From Amycolatopsis saalfeldensis (lineage in GTDB: Bacteria; Actinomycetota; Actinomycetes; Mycobacteriales; Pseudonocardiaceae), in NCBI RefSeq assembly GCF_900110575.1, contig NZ_FOEF01000001.1:806001-870000 (forward strand): DNA of 64,000 nt. Direction: 5' to 3'. Under the pieces are notes generated by a model. It made no database searches, was not told the DNA's origin, and saw only the letters and a list, made by a program, of their open reading frames with translations. The first letter of the stretch is position 1. Every line of letters begins with the position of its first letter. Below, in pieces: positions 43,872 to 54,070 of the stretch. The position numbers and the translations under genes are program-made.

Positions 43872-44790
43872 AACGGATCCTCGGGTCGAGAACGGCGTAG
43901 AGCAGGTCCACGATCAGGCTCATCAGCAGGTACACCAGCACCAGCAGGACCACCACGCCGGTGACGGTGGCGCTCTCCCGGTTCTGGATGCCGCGGAAGA
44001 TGAGCCCGCCGAGGCCGTTGATGTTGAACACGCCCTCGGTGACGATCGCGCCGCCCATCAGCGCGCCCAGGTCGGTGCCCAGGAAGGTGAGCACCGGGAT
44101 CACCGAGTTGCGCAGCAGGTGGACGCCGACCACGCGGCTGCGCGGCTGGCCCTTCGCGATCGCGGTGCGGATGTAGTCGGCGTGCCGGTTCTCGGCGATC
44201 GACGTTCTCGTGAGTCTCGCGATGTAGGCCATCGAGAGGCTGCCGAGCGCGATGCCGGGCACGATCAGCTCGCCGAACCCGGGATTGTCCGAGACGCTCG
44301 TGTCGATGATGCCGAGTTCGGTGCCCAGCACGATCTGCAGCACGATCGCGGTGACGAACACCGGGAGCGAGATCAGGAACGTGGTGGAGACCAGCACCAG
44401 GTTGTCGAGGAAACCCTTGCCGCGCAAGCCGGTGAGCACGCCGGCGGTCAGGCCGATCACGGCCTCGATGAGCACCGCCACGAGCGCCAGCCGCAGCGTG
44501 ATGGGGTAGGCGTTGCCGATCAGCTCGCCGACCGAGTTGCCGTTGAAGGTCTCGCCCCAGTCGCCGGTGAACAGGCTGCCCAGGTACTTGAAGTACTGGA
44601 CGATCAGGTTGTCGTTGAGGTGGAACTTCTGGGTCATCAGGTCGATGTACGCCTGGGGGCAGGCGGTCTGACCGCATTTGCCGGAGAACGGGTCCCCGGG
44701 GACGGCCCACACCAGCGTGTAGATCAGGAAGGTGGCTCCGAAGAACACCGGGATCAGCTGGAGCAGGCGTCGCAGGACATAGCGAATCAT
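43864..44790 (-). CDS. Oligopeptide/dipeptide ABC transporter permease (OppB/DppB type)
   Basis: 308 residues. The start MIRYVLRRLLQLIPVFFGAT is diagnostic of OppB/DppB. The large loop has PGDPFSGKCGQTACPQAY, and the EAA loop TAIAKGQPRSRVVGVHLLRN. The end (SLIVDLLYAVLDPRIRYD) is the typical NYL/DPR tail. It has six membrane segments. The start is ATG 44790. A large hairpin separates it from the substrate-binding protein upstream. Confidence 0.93.
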   Translation of the reverse strand: MIRYVLRRLLQLIPVFFGATFLIYTLVWAVPGDPFSGKCGQTACPQAYIDLMTQKFHLNDNLIVQYFKYLGSLFTGDWGETFNGNSVGELIGNAYPITLRLALVAVLIEAVIGLTAGVLTGLRGKGFLDNLVLVSTTFLISLPVFVTAIVLQIVLGTELGIIDTSVSDNPGFGELIVPGIALGSLSMAYIARLTRTSIAENRHADYIRTAIAKGQPRSRVVGVHLLRNSVIPVLTFLGTDLGALMGGAIVTEGVFNINGLGGLIFRGIQNRESATVTGVVVLLVLVYLLMSLIVDLLYAVLDPRIRYD

Positions 44791-44816
44791 GCGTCAGTTC
44801 CTAGGAGTGCGCGCCG

Positions 44817-44858
44817 GGCTCGTGGGTGGCTGTGCCAGTGCACAGCCACCCACGAGCC
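44817..44858 (-). promoter_or_regulatory. Intercistronic 18-bp stem-loop in the Opp operon
   Basis: Arms GGCTCGTGGGTGGCTGTG (44817-44834) and their exact complement (44841-44858) leave a 6-nt loop. It lies between the binding-protein stop (44885) and the first permease start (44790). With no U tract it is more likely an mRNA-stabilising or partial-termination element that keeps binding protein in excess over the membrane subunits. That role is inferred from similar transporter operons. Confidence 0.7.
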
Positions 44859-44884
44859 GTGGTGGTGGGACGGTGATCAGCGCG

Positions 44885-46507
44885 TCACTTCGTGACCTCG
44901 ACGGACGAGTAGTCCGCGCGACGGCGGAAGTCGAGCACCACGGTCTTCGTGTGCTTCGACTTGGCCGCGACACCCTTCTCGTCCCAGACCGGGATCGACG
45001 GCAGGTCCTTGGCGATGAGGTCCTCGGCCTGCTGGTAGATCTTCACCGCGGCGTCCTTGTCGGGCGTCGCGTCGGCCTGCTCCAGCAGCTTGTCCACGGC
45101 CGGGTTGGAGTACACCGAGTCGTTCGACGAAGCACCGGTCTTGTAGATCGGGTTCAAGAAGTCCTCGATCGACGGGTAGTCCGCGGACCAGTCCGAACGG
45201 CCCATGCCGGTCAGCTTGTGCCCGGTCACGATGCTGCGCCACTGGCCGAAGTCCGTGGCCGGCACGAAGTCGCACTCGACGCCGAGCACGTTCTTGATGC
45301 TGTTGCACGCGGCCACCAGCGGCTCCTTGCGGCCACCGTCGGCGTTCGAGGCGATGGTCAGCTTGCCCTTGAAACCGGACTGCGCGAACAGCTGCTTGGC
45401 CTGCGTCGGGTCGAACTTGCAGAACTGGCAGACGCCGGGCCGGTAACCCGGGATGCCCTGCGAGATGTACCCGTCGGCCGGCACGTAGGTGTCGTTCATG
45501 ACGGTCTTGGTGATCTGCGTCCGGTCGATCGCCATCGAGATGGCCTTGCGCAGGTCCAGGTTGTCGTACCCGGGCACGTAGTACGGGATCGCGATGGTGC
45601 TGATGCCGAGCAGGTGACCGGTGACCAGGTTGTCCTTCAGGTCGGTCTTGTACTTGCTGCCGGCCAGCGCGGACGGCGGCAGCGTCTCGATGAAGTCGAG
45701 CTTGTTGCTCAGCAGGTCCTGGTACGCGGTCTCCTGGCTGGCGTAGATCTTGATGTCCAGGTCCTTGAACTTGACCTTGTCCTGGCCCTGGTAGCCGTCG
45801 AAGCGGGTCAGCTTGATGTCCGCGTTCGGCGTCCGGCTGACGAACTTCATCGGGCCGTTGCCGATCGGGTGCTCGGCGAACGCCTTGGGGTCCTTGAAGA
45901 ACGCGTCGGGCAGCGGCGCGAAGGCCGTGTAGCCGATCTTGGTCTCGAAGACCGAGAACGGGGCGTTGAGCGTCACCTGGAACTCGTAGTCGCCCTTGAC
46001 GACCAGGCCGGACATCTTGTCCGTGGTCGGCTTCGCCGCCTTGTCGTCGGGGTGGACGTCGGAGTAGCCCTGGATGTTGGAGAAGAAGTCGGTGTTGATC
46101 TGGCCGTTGGGGGCGTAGGCGCCGTAGTTCCAGGCGTCGACGAAGTTCTTCGCCTTGACCTCGGTGCCGTCGTGGAACTTCCAGCCCTGCTTGATCTTGA
46201 TGTCGTAGACCTTGGAGTCGGGCGTGGTGATCGACTCGGCCATCTGGTTGTACGGCTGGGCATTCTCGCCCTTGAAGGCGACCAGCTCGGCGAACATGGC
46301 GTCGACGGCCTTGGAGCCGCCGAGCTCGTTCGTGTTCGTGGGGATCAGCGTGTTCTGCGGCTCGGTGCCGTAGACGGTGAAAGTGCCGTTCGGATCCACC
46401 TCACCGCTCGAGCCGCTGCTGCCGGAGCCACCCCCGCACGCAGCCAGCACCAATGACAAGGTTGTCACCACCGCAGCAGCTCCCCAGAGCCTGCGTGAAC
46501 GCCGCAT
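44885..46507 (-). CDS. Oligopeptide ABC transporter substrate-binding lipoprotein (SBP_bac_5)
   Basis: 540 residues from ATG 46507 (GGAG 6 nt upstream; an ATG at 46519 is a less well supported alternative). Signal peptide with lipobox LVLAAC at Cys24 followed by a Gly/Ser linker. The mature part has the family-5 landmarks YNQMAESITTPDSKVYDIKI, KQGWKFHDGTEVKAKNFVDA, LDLRKAISMAIDRTQI and the C-terminal PSIPVWDEKGVAAKSKH. It captures oligopeptides outside the membrane and delivers them to the 43864/42918 permeases. First gene of the operon. Confidence 0.94.
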   Translation of the reverse strand: MRRSRRLWGAAAVVTTLSLVLAACGGGSGSSGSSGEVDPNGTFTVYGTEPQNTLIPTNTNELGGSKAVDAMFAELVAFKGENAQPYNQMAESITTPDSKVYDIKIKQGWKFHDGTEVKAKNFVDAWNYGAYAPNGQINTDFFSNIQGYSDVHPDDKAAKPTTDKMSGLVVKGDYEFQVTLNAPFSVFETKIGYTAFAPLPDAFFKDPKAFAEHPIGNGPMKFVSRTPNADIKLTRFDGYQGQDKVKFKDLDIKIYASQETAYQDLLSNKLDFIETLPPSALAGSKYKTDLKDNLVTGHLLGISTIAIPYYVPGYDNLDLRKAISMAIDRTQITKTVMNDTYVPADGYISQGIPGYRPGVCQFCKFDPTQAKQLFAQSGFKGKLTIASNADGGRKEPLVAACNSIKNVLGVECDFVPATDFGQWRSIVTGHKLTGMGRSDWSADYPSIEDFLNPIYKTGASSNDSVYSNPAVDKLLEQADATPDKDAAVKIYQQAEDLIAKDLPSIPVWDEKGVAAKSKHTKTVVLDFRRRADYSSVEVTK

Positions 46508-46671
46508 GTTCCACTCCATCTCGTGTTCCCGAAAAGTGAGACGCACGTTAGCCGGAGTGCGGGGTTTGTAACCAGATCGGCGTGTTGCGAATGAGTGACA
46601 ACCCTTTCCGTCACCCGGGCAGAGCACGACCAAGGTCGCACGGATCACCGACTGTGCCCGCGCTGCTCCGC

Positions 46672-47625
46672 TCAGGTGAGAGCGAGGGCGATTCCGTCCA
46701 GGATGTCGTGCTCACTGACAATCAAGTGGTCGGGACCACCGCGCGCGGCCAGTCCGTCGGCGAGCGCCTGCACGATCACCGCGCCTCCGCCGATCACGTC
46801 CACCCGGCCCGGGTGGATCACCGGGTTGGCCGCGCGGGTGGCGTGATCGGCCGCCAGCAGCTCGCCGGCGAGGCGGTTGATGTCCGCGTGGGAGAGCTTC
46901 GAAAGGTGCGTGCGCTCGGAGTCGTACTCCGGCAGTCCCTGGGCGACGGCTGACAACGTGGTCACCGTGCCGGCCACCCCGATCCAGGTGCGGGCCTTGG
47001 CCACGTCGACCACGTCGAAGGCCTCGGCGAGCACGCCGTCGGCGAGTTCGCGGGCCTGGGCGATCTCGGCCGCTGTGGGCGGGTCGCCCTTCAGCGCGCG
47101 CTCGGTGATGCGCACACAGCCGATGTCCACGGACTTCGCGGCGAGCACCTCGGCCCGGCGCCCGTCCCAGGTGCCGAGCACCAGCTCGGTGGAGCCGCCG
47201 CCGACGTCGACGACCACGAACGGGCCGTCGTCGGGGTCCTGCTCGCCGACGGCGCCGGTGAAGGACAGCCGAGCCTCCTCGTCGCCGCTGATCACTTCGG
47301 CCTCGACGCCGAGAGTTTCGCGCGTCATCGCGAAGAATTCGTCACGGTTGCTCGCGTCGCGCGTGGCCGACGTGGCGACCATCCGCACCTTCTCGACACC
47401 CTTGCGCCGCGCGGCGATCGTGTAGTCCGCGAGGGCGGCGCGGGTGCGCTCCAGCGCCTCGGGCGCGAGCCGCCCGGTGGCGTCGACGCCCTGCCCGAGC
47501 CGGACGATGCGCATTTCCCGGTGCAGGTCACGCAGGTCCACCGTGCCGTCGTGGCGCGGCGTCAGCTCGGCGACGAGCAGGCGGATGGAGTTGGTCCCAC
47601 AGTCGATCGCGGCAACACGAGGCAT
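46672..47625 (-). CDS. Ppx/GppA-family exopolyphosphatase/pppGpp phosphohydrolase
   Basis: 317 residues. The N-terminal actin-like motif is VAAIDCGTNSIRLLVAELTP, and the second phosphate loop VVVDVGGGSTELVLG. VRMVATSATRDASNRDEFF supplies the Ser/Thr phosphate contacts and VISGDEEARLSFTGAVG the catalytic Glu. At 317 residues it is the short actinobacterial form without the C-terminal HD domain. It degrades polyphosphate or pppGpp. It sits 17 bp after the end of the repeat-rich transglycosylase gene, in the conserved DUF501/ftsB/eno block. Confidence 0.93.
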   Translation of the reverse strand: MPRVAAIDCGTNSIRLLVAELTPRHDGTVDLRDLHREMRIVRLGQGVDATGRLAPEALERTRAALADYTIAARRKGVEKVRMVATSATRDASNRDEFFAMTRETLGVEAEVISGDEEARLSFTGAVGEQDPDDGPFVVVDVGGGSTELVLGTWDGRRAEVLAAKSVDIGCVRITERALKGDPPTAAEIAQARELADGVLAEAFDVVDVAKARTWIGVAGTVTTLSAVAQGLPEYDSERTHLSKLSHADINRLAGELLAADHATRAANPVIHPGRVDVIGGGAVIVQALADGLAARGGPDHLIVSEHDILDGIALALT

Positions 47626-47642
47626 GGCTGCGACTTTACGGG

Positions 47643-49910
47643 TTAGCTGCCGGGCGCGTTGCTCGTCGGGGTGGGTGGAGCGCTGTCGTCACTGGGCGGC
47701 GTGGAAGACGGCTGGCCACACGTCGGCAAGCTGGTGGTCGTTGTGGTTGTGGTCGTTGTCGTGCTTGTTGGTGTGGTGCTGCTGACGCAGGTCGGTGTGC
47801 TGCTGCTGGTCCCGGGGTTCGACGAGCTGCTGTTCCCGGGATTCCCGGACGGCGGCAGGCTGGGGCCGCTCGTCGGCGTGCCCGGCGTGGACGGCGGCAC
47901 GGGCGGCGGCGGCACGGCGGGCGGACCCGGCACCGCGGCCGCGTTGGGCGCGCCGACGGGGACCTGACTGTCCGGGGTGGGCGCGACGCCGTTGCGGTAG
48001 GCCTCGGCCCAGAGGATCACGGTGTTCACGTACGCGTCGGAGTTGTTGTAGCGGTAGATCGCGGTGCGGAGCTGGTCCGGGTTGGCGAGGTCGAGGCCGC
48101 CGGAGCAGAGGTACCGGCCGGTGGCGAGGGAGGAGTCGAAGAGGTTGTTGGGGTCCGCGATGCCGTCGCCGTTGCCATCGGACGCGTACGTGCGCCAGGT
48201 GGCGGGGATGAACTGCGCGGGCCCGACGGCGCGATCCCACACCGTGTCGTGGTCGAGGAGGCCGTGGTCGGTGTCGGGGATGGCCGCGTAGGGCCCGGTG
48301 CCGTTGAGCTCGGGCCCGAGAATCGGCTCGAGCGTGGTCCCGGCCGCGTCGACGTACCCGCCGCGCGCGTGGTTGGACTCGATCCGCCCGATACTGGCGA
48401 TCAGCGCCCAGTCGATGTGGCAGCCCGGCTGTTCCTTGCCGAGCACGTCGGCAGCATTCTTGTACGCGGCAAGCGCGGTGACCGGAATCCCCAACGGCCC
48501 ATTCGGCAACTCGTAAGCGGGCAACGGCAACGGCACCGGCGAATCCGGCAAACTCCCGTCCACGGCAACGTGCTCGACCTGCGGATTCCGCGGGTCGTAC
48601 CCCTCAGTGAGCGCCGCGTCCTGCGTGTGGACAGTCGGCATCCGCCCCACCCAAGCGGCCACCGCCCCCGCCCCCACCGCCGCCGGCCCCACCGCCAGCA
48701 CCCCAGCCACCACGGCGACCAACGTCCGGTGCCGAGCGCCGAACCCCCGCCCCCGAACCCGCGCCTTCCGCCCGGTGACCCGCACCCACCGCCGCGCCCC
48801 CGCCACACCGGTACGACGGGGTTGACTCAGCCTGGGTCTCGGGCCGGGCTGCCTGCGGTTCTGCTCGTCCTGTTCGAGTCCCTGCCCACCCTGATCGAGT
48901 CCCTGCCCACCCTCTTCGACTCTCTGCCCGCGCTCATCGCGACTCTCCCCGCCCTGTTCGAATCCGCGCCCGCCGTCTTCGAGTCCCTGCCCGCCCTCTT
49001 CGAGTCCGTGCTCGCCCTCAAGCCGGTCCAGCTCCTGCTGCACACCGGTCTCGACGACTTCTTGCCCAGCCACGCCACTCGCCGACGCAGCCTCCGCCCC
49101 GCCACCAGCAGGAACACCCCCGTACTCAGCACCCATCAGCCCAACGGCCAGACCCCCGGCCGCATCCACGGCTCCGGCTTCGGCCTCCGCAGCACCCGCG
49201 ACCCCAGTCCCGGCCACGTCAACCTCAGCGGACTCGGTGCCCGCCGCATCAGCAACGGCGACCCGAGCCTCACCCTCATCGACAGCGGCAGTCCCAGCCC
49301 CCGCCGCCTCGGCACCCGTGGCCCCAGCCTCGGCCTCGTCGGTATCCCCGGCCTTCGCATCCGCCACCTCAAGATCGGCGATCTCGGCATCCGCCACCTC
49401 AGCATCCGCCACCTCGGTATCGGCGACCTCGTCGTCCGCCGCATCAGCATCCGTCACCTGGGCATCCGCGGCTTCGTCATCCGCCGCCTCGGCATCCGCG
49501 GCTTCGTCATCCGCTACATCCGCATCCGCCGCCTCGAGATCGGCGATCTCGGCATCCGCCGCATCAGCATCCGCCACCTGGGCATCTGCGGCTTCGTCAT
49601 CCGCCGCCTCGGCATCCGCAGCTTCGTCATCCGCCACCTCGGCGTCTACCGCTTCGGCGTCGGCGGCATCACCCTCGGCATCCGAGACTTCGGCATCCGA
49701 GACTTCGGCATCCATGGCCCCGCTCGCCACCTCGGACTCGACCGCATCCACCTCCGCGACCTCGGACGCCGCAGCGTCCAAGGCTCCCGCCGCGGCTGGG
49801 ATTTCAGTCTCCGCGGCATCAGCCTTCGCCAAAGGCTCGCCGTCCAGGGGTTTCCGGCCCAACGCGCGGGCTCGCCGGGCGACGTGCCTGATCCCGCGTG
49901 GCGCCCGCAT
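47643..49910 (-). CDS. Membrane-anchored lytic transglycosylase with long acidic and GEQ repeats
   Basis: 755 residues from ATG 49910; the sequence upstream of it has AGGAGG-like GAGGAGGGG. Residues ~27-195 are Ala/Asp/Glu repeats, including a 40-residue tandem duplication (92-131 and 132-171). Residues ~300-350 are G/E/Q repeats (EEGGQGLEDGGRGFEQGG), ~355-395 very basic, and 397-420 a membrane helix. Residues ~497-650 form an SLT-like transglycosylase domain with catalytic Glu511 (SIGRIESNHARGG), QFIPATWR and YNNSDAYVNTVI. A Pro/Ser/Thr-rich tail (poly-Thr near 730) ends the protein. The acidic arm is cytosolic, the enzyme extracellular. It cleaves peptidoglycan; the arm's role is unknown. 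Confidence 0.85.
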   Translation of the reverse strand: MRAPRGIRHVARRARALGRKPLDGEPLAKADAAETEIPAAAGALDAAASEVAEVDAVESEVASGAMDAEVSDAEVSDAEGDAADAEAVDAEVADDEAADAEAADDEAADAQVADADAADAEIADLEAADADVADDEAADAEAADDEAADAQVTDADAADDEVADTEVADAEVADAEIADLEVADAKAGDTDEAEAGATGAEAAGAGTAAVDEGEARVAVADAAGTESAEVDVAGTGVAGAAEAEAGAVDAAGGLAVGLMGAEYGGVPAGGGAEAASASGVAGQEVVETGVQQELDRLEGEHGLEEGGQGLEDGGRGFEQGGESRDERGQRVEEGGQGLDQGGQGLEQDEQNRRQPGPRPRLSQPRRTGVAGARRWVRVTGRKARVRGRGFGARHRTLVAVVAGVLAVGPAAVGAGAVAAWVGRMPTVHTQDAALTEGYDPRNPQVEHVAVDGSLPDSPVPLPLPAYELPNGPLGIPVTALAAYKNAADVLGKEQPGCHIDWALIASIGRIESNHARGGYVDAAGTTLEPILGPELNGTGPYAAIPDTDHGLLDHDTVWDRAVGPAQFIPATWRTYASDGNGDGIADPNNLFDSSLATGRYLCSGGLDLANPDQLRTAIYRYNNSDAYVNTVILWAEAYRNGVAPTPDSQVPVGAPNAAAVPGPPAVPPPPVPPSTPGTPTSGPSLPPSGNPGNSSSSNPGTSSSTPTCVSSTTPTSTTTTTTTTTTSLPTCGQPSSTPPSDDSAPPTPTSNAPGS
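49398..49637 (-). repeat. 120-bp tandem duplication in the transglycosylase acidic arm
   Basis: Bases 49518-49637 and 49398-49517 encode two successive 40-residue blocks that both begin VADDEAADAEAADDEAADAQ; the first half is identical at protein level and the second half has several substitutions. At DNA level only scattered differences are seen over the first ~70 bp, so the duplication is fairly recent or gene-converted. Shorter GAGGCGGATG-like units are found throughout 49340-49730. Confidence 0.8.
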
Positions 49911-50068
49911 GTCCCGAACCCCTCCTCGGATCACCCGATGGTGGTCCGATGCTCGCCCAGCTCGTGTGAAGACTCCGTACTCAGCTTGGCCCGAGGTCAC
50001 CCATACGGGAACCCACGAAGGCAGTAAATGCTCGCTCGTCGGAACTATCTGCGCACGAGAGCGCGGTG

Positions 50069-50581
50069 TTACTCGGCGCAGTCGCCCGATGGCCACCCGT
50101 TGGCGTGGAGCCATTCCAGCGTCTCGTCACCGAACGGGTTCACCCCCGGGCCGGCTGCGAGGGTGTGCGCGAGGTGGACGTGCAGGCACTTCACGCGCCC
50201 CGGCATGCCGCCCGCCGTCACCTGAGTGCCGAGTGACTCGATGGCGTCACGCTCGGCCAGGTACGTGTCGTGCGTGCGCTGGTAGGCGGCCGCGAGCTCC
50301 GGGTCCGTGGTGAGCCGCTCGGTCATCTCCTTCATGATCCCGGACGCTTCGAGCGTGCCGACCAGCGAGCTGAGCCGCGGGCAGGTCAAGTAGTACAGCG
50401 TGGGGAACGGCGTCCCGTTCTCCAGCCGCGGACTGGTCTGCACCACCGACGGATGCCCGCTCGGGCACCGCGCCGCGACGGCGCGCAACGCCCGCGGCGG
50501 CCGCCCGAGCTGCTCCGCGATGACCTCCCGGTCGACCTCGGTGACGGGCTCGAAGCGGGGTGTTTCCGTGCTGCTGTTCAC
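50069..50581 (-). CDS. DUF501 domain protein
   Basis: 170 residues from GTG 50581. It opens RFEPVTEVDREVIAEQLGRP and contains the DUF501 core: ARCPSGHPSVVQTSPRLENG, then TPFPTLYYLTCPRLSSLVG, ESLGTQVTAGGMPGRVKCLH and VHLAHTLAAGPGVNPFGDE. The CPxGHP and VKCLHxHxAHxL motifs (His/Cys) look like a metal or nucleotide site, but no activity is known to me. In actinobacteria this gene lies beside eno, ftsB and ppx, as it does here. Likely a cytosolic housekeeping protein. Confidence 0.9.
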   Translation of the reverse strand: MNSSTETPRFEPVTEVDREVIAEQLGRPPRALRAVAARCPSGHPSVVQTSPRLENGTPFPTLYYLTCPRLSSLVGTLEASGIMKEMTERLTTDPELAAAYQRTHDTYLAERDAIESLGTQVTAGGMPGRVKCLHVHLAHTLAAGPGVNPFGDETLEWLHANGWPSGDCAE

Positions 50582-50827
50582 GAGTCCCAGGTTAATGCCG
50601 CGAGGTGTCCGGTCCGCCGGGACCTCCGCTGTTCGGCCCGAGTTGTCCACAACTGACCTCCCCTGTGGACAACTCGGCCGAACCCGCCCGGCACCCCTCC
50701 GGACCCGCTTAGCCTCGGACGCATGGGAACTCACGACACGAAACAGCGGACCGCCCGCGACATCGATCTGTCACGCGGACCGGCCCGCTGTCCACCGAAC
50801 CTGAGCCACGAAGCGCCCAGGAAGAAC

Positions 50828-51376
50828 TCAACCGCCCGAAACCTGGTCCCAGAGCTTCTCGTACCAAGAGCCCTGCGGAACCGGCTGCGGTCCCGTCGGC
50901 GGCGCCTGTGCCGCGGCCTGATCCTCGGGCAGCTGCACCATGTACGGCGCCTCACCGGGCTTCACGTACCGAAGCCGGCGACGGGCCTCGGCCTCGATCT
51001 GGGCCGGGTCGCTCAGCTGCGCCTTGCGGTCCTGAAGCTGCGTGACCTGCTGCTGCAGCTGCGACTGCTGCGCCTCCTGGTCACGCACCTCCGAGCGCTG
51101 GCTGAGGTAGGTGCGCAGCGGCACGGCCACGGTGAACGCGAGCGCGCACACCACGATCGCCACCACGGCCGCCCGGCGCGTGGTGGACATGCCGAGCACC
51201 TTCGCGGCACCGGACGCGCGTTTGGCGGCCAGCCCGCGGCGAAGCCGGGACCTGGTCGTCTCCGCGTTGTCCGCGCCCGTGCGGCGCCGGGCCGAAGCGG
51301 GACGGCGGGCCCGGCTGGACCTGCCCCCGTCGTCCCGGCCGCCGCGACGGCCGCGCGCCCTCCCCCGGTCGGCCAT
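50828..51376 (-). CDS. FtsB/DivIC-like septum formation initiator protein
   Basis: 182 residues. A highly basic cytosolic N-terminus (residues 1-65), one membrane helix (AAVVAIVVCALAFTVAVPLR), a short coiled coil (RSEVRDQEAQQSQLQQQVTQ, then LQDRKAQLSDPAQIEAEAR) and the YVKPGE motif of DivIC family members (RRRLRYVKPGEAPYMVQ). It probably recruits FtsL/FtsQ and FtsWI to the divisome. It is followed in transcription by DUF501 after 246 bp and preceded by enolase after 6 bp. Confidence 0.92.
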   Translation of the reverse strand: MADRGRARGRRGGRDDGGRSSRARRPASARRRTGADNAETTRSRLRRGLAAKRASGAAKVLGMSTTRRAAVVAIVVCALAFTVAVPLRTYLSQRSEVRDQEAQQSQLQQQVTQLQDRKAQLSDPAQIEAEARRRLRYVKPGEAPYMVQLPEDQAAAQAPPTGPQPVPQGSWYEKLWDQVSGG

Positions 51377-51382
51377 GCGCGA

Positions 51383-53240
<1,858 letters not shown>

Positions 53241-53313
53241 GGCGGCACAGTCCATCACGACGCCTCCGACGCCTCGTGGAACCCCCTCGGTTCAGGGTAA
53301 AGTCGGTGTGACC

Positions 53314-53718
53314 ATGACGGACGCCGCACCCGCACCCGAGCCCAACGGCGAGGCCCGGTTCCACGCCTTCCGGCGGGCCGAGGATCTGGTCGAACGCCGC
53401 CGTCCCCTGGACGCGTTGAAGGCCCTCGAACCCCTGTTGGACGACGAGCAGGACAAACCGAGCGTGCAGCTTCTGGCCGGCCGCGCCTACTTCCACTCCG
53501 CGCAGCTCCGCCGGGCGGAACGAGCGTTCACCCGAGTCCTCGAGCTGGATCCGACGGACCACTACGCGCGCTTCGTGCTCGGCCGCACGCTTCAGCGCCT
53601 CGGCCGCTTCGCCGAGGCGCTCGCGCAACTCCGCATGGCGTCCGCGATGAACCCCGTCCCGGAGTACCTGGAAGCCATCAGCGAAGTCAACGCCCGCCTA
53701 ACCCTCGGCGACAGCTGA
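53314..53718 (+). CDS. Small tetratricopeptide-repeat protein
   Basis: 134 residues from ATG 53314; a GTG at 53308 is possible. The tail has about three TPR helices pairs: RRPLDALKALEPLLDDEQDK, PSVQLLAGRAYFHSAQLRRA, then ERAFTRVLELDPTDHYARFV and LGRTLQRLGRFAEALAQLRM. The helix pattern (Trp/Leu-Gly-Tyr/Ala-Phe) is canonical. It is probably a cytosolic scaffold or chaperone-like adaptor. Such short TPR proteins are often encoded near eno in actinobacteria, but a partner is not evident. Confidence 0.88.
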   Translation: MTDAAPAPEPNGEARFHAFRRAEDLVERRRPLDALKALEPLLDDEQDKPSVQLLAGRAYFHSAQLRRAERAFTRVLELDPTDHYARFVLGRTLQRLGRFAEALAQLRMASAMNPVPEYLEAISEVNARLTLGDS

Positions 53719-53833
53719 GCCTCGGCGGTCGGCCATTTGGCCATCCGGCAGGCGGGGTCGGCCGGATGACCGATCCGGCGGCGGGGGTCCGCGAGCGAAC
53801 CTGGTGTCACCGAGTTCGTTCTAGGAGGCGGAA

Positions 53834-54070
53834 ATGACGATCCTCGCCACGGTCGGAGCCTGCGCCGGGTTGCTGGTTCTCGTACTGATGTCGCTGGCAC
53901 CGGCGATTGTGGACCTCGACGGCCGATTCCCCGCCGGGCCGCGCGAGCAGGCGCAGTCGGCGAGGGCCGTGCGCGCAGTCAAGACTGCTCGACCGGCACC
54001 GGCAGGCACGGCACACGCGGTCAAGGCGGCCCATGGCGCGGCCGGGACTCGGATCACGGCGCACGCCTGA
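53834..54070 (+). CDS. Small single-pass membrane protein, unknown
   Basis: 78 residues from ATG 53834, preceded by TAGGAGG (53822-53828), one of the best RBSs of the window. MTILATVGACAGLLVLVLMS followed by LAPAIVDLDGR gives one membrane helix; the rest is Ala/Arg/Lys/Thr-rich and basic, likely cytosolic or unfolded (RAVKTARPAPAGTAHAVKAA). I recognise no family. It is followed directly by the non-coding repeat field at 54068, and its basic low-complexity end runs into it. Confidence 0.55.
   Translation: MTILATVGACAGLLVLVLMSLAPAIVDLDGRFPAGPREQAQSARAVRAVKTARPAPAGTAHAVKAAHGAAGTRITAHA

Noticed and set aside
48249..50027. Long plus-strand frame (~590 codons) with IRHLGIRGFVIR-type repeats
   Set aside because: It is the antisense shadow of the transglycosylase's GAC/GAG/GCC-rich repeats. 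The minus-strand gene has a signature domain, an RBS and conserved context.
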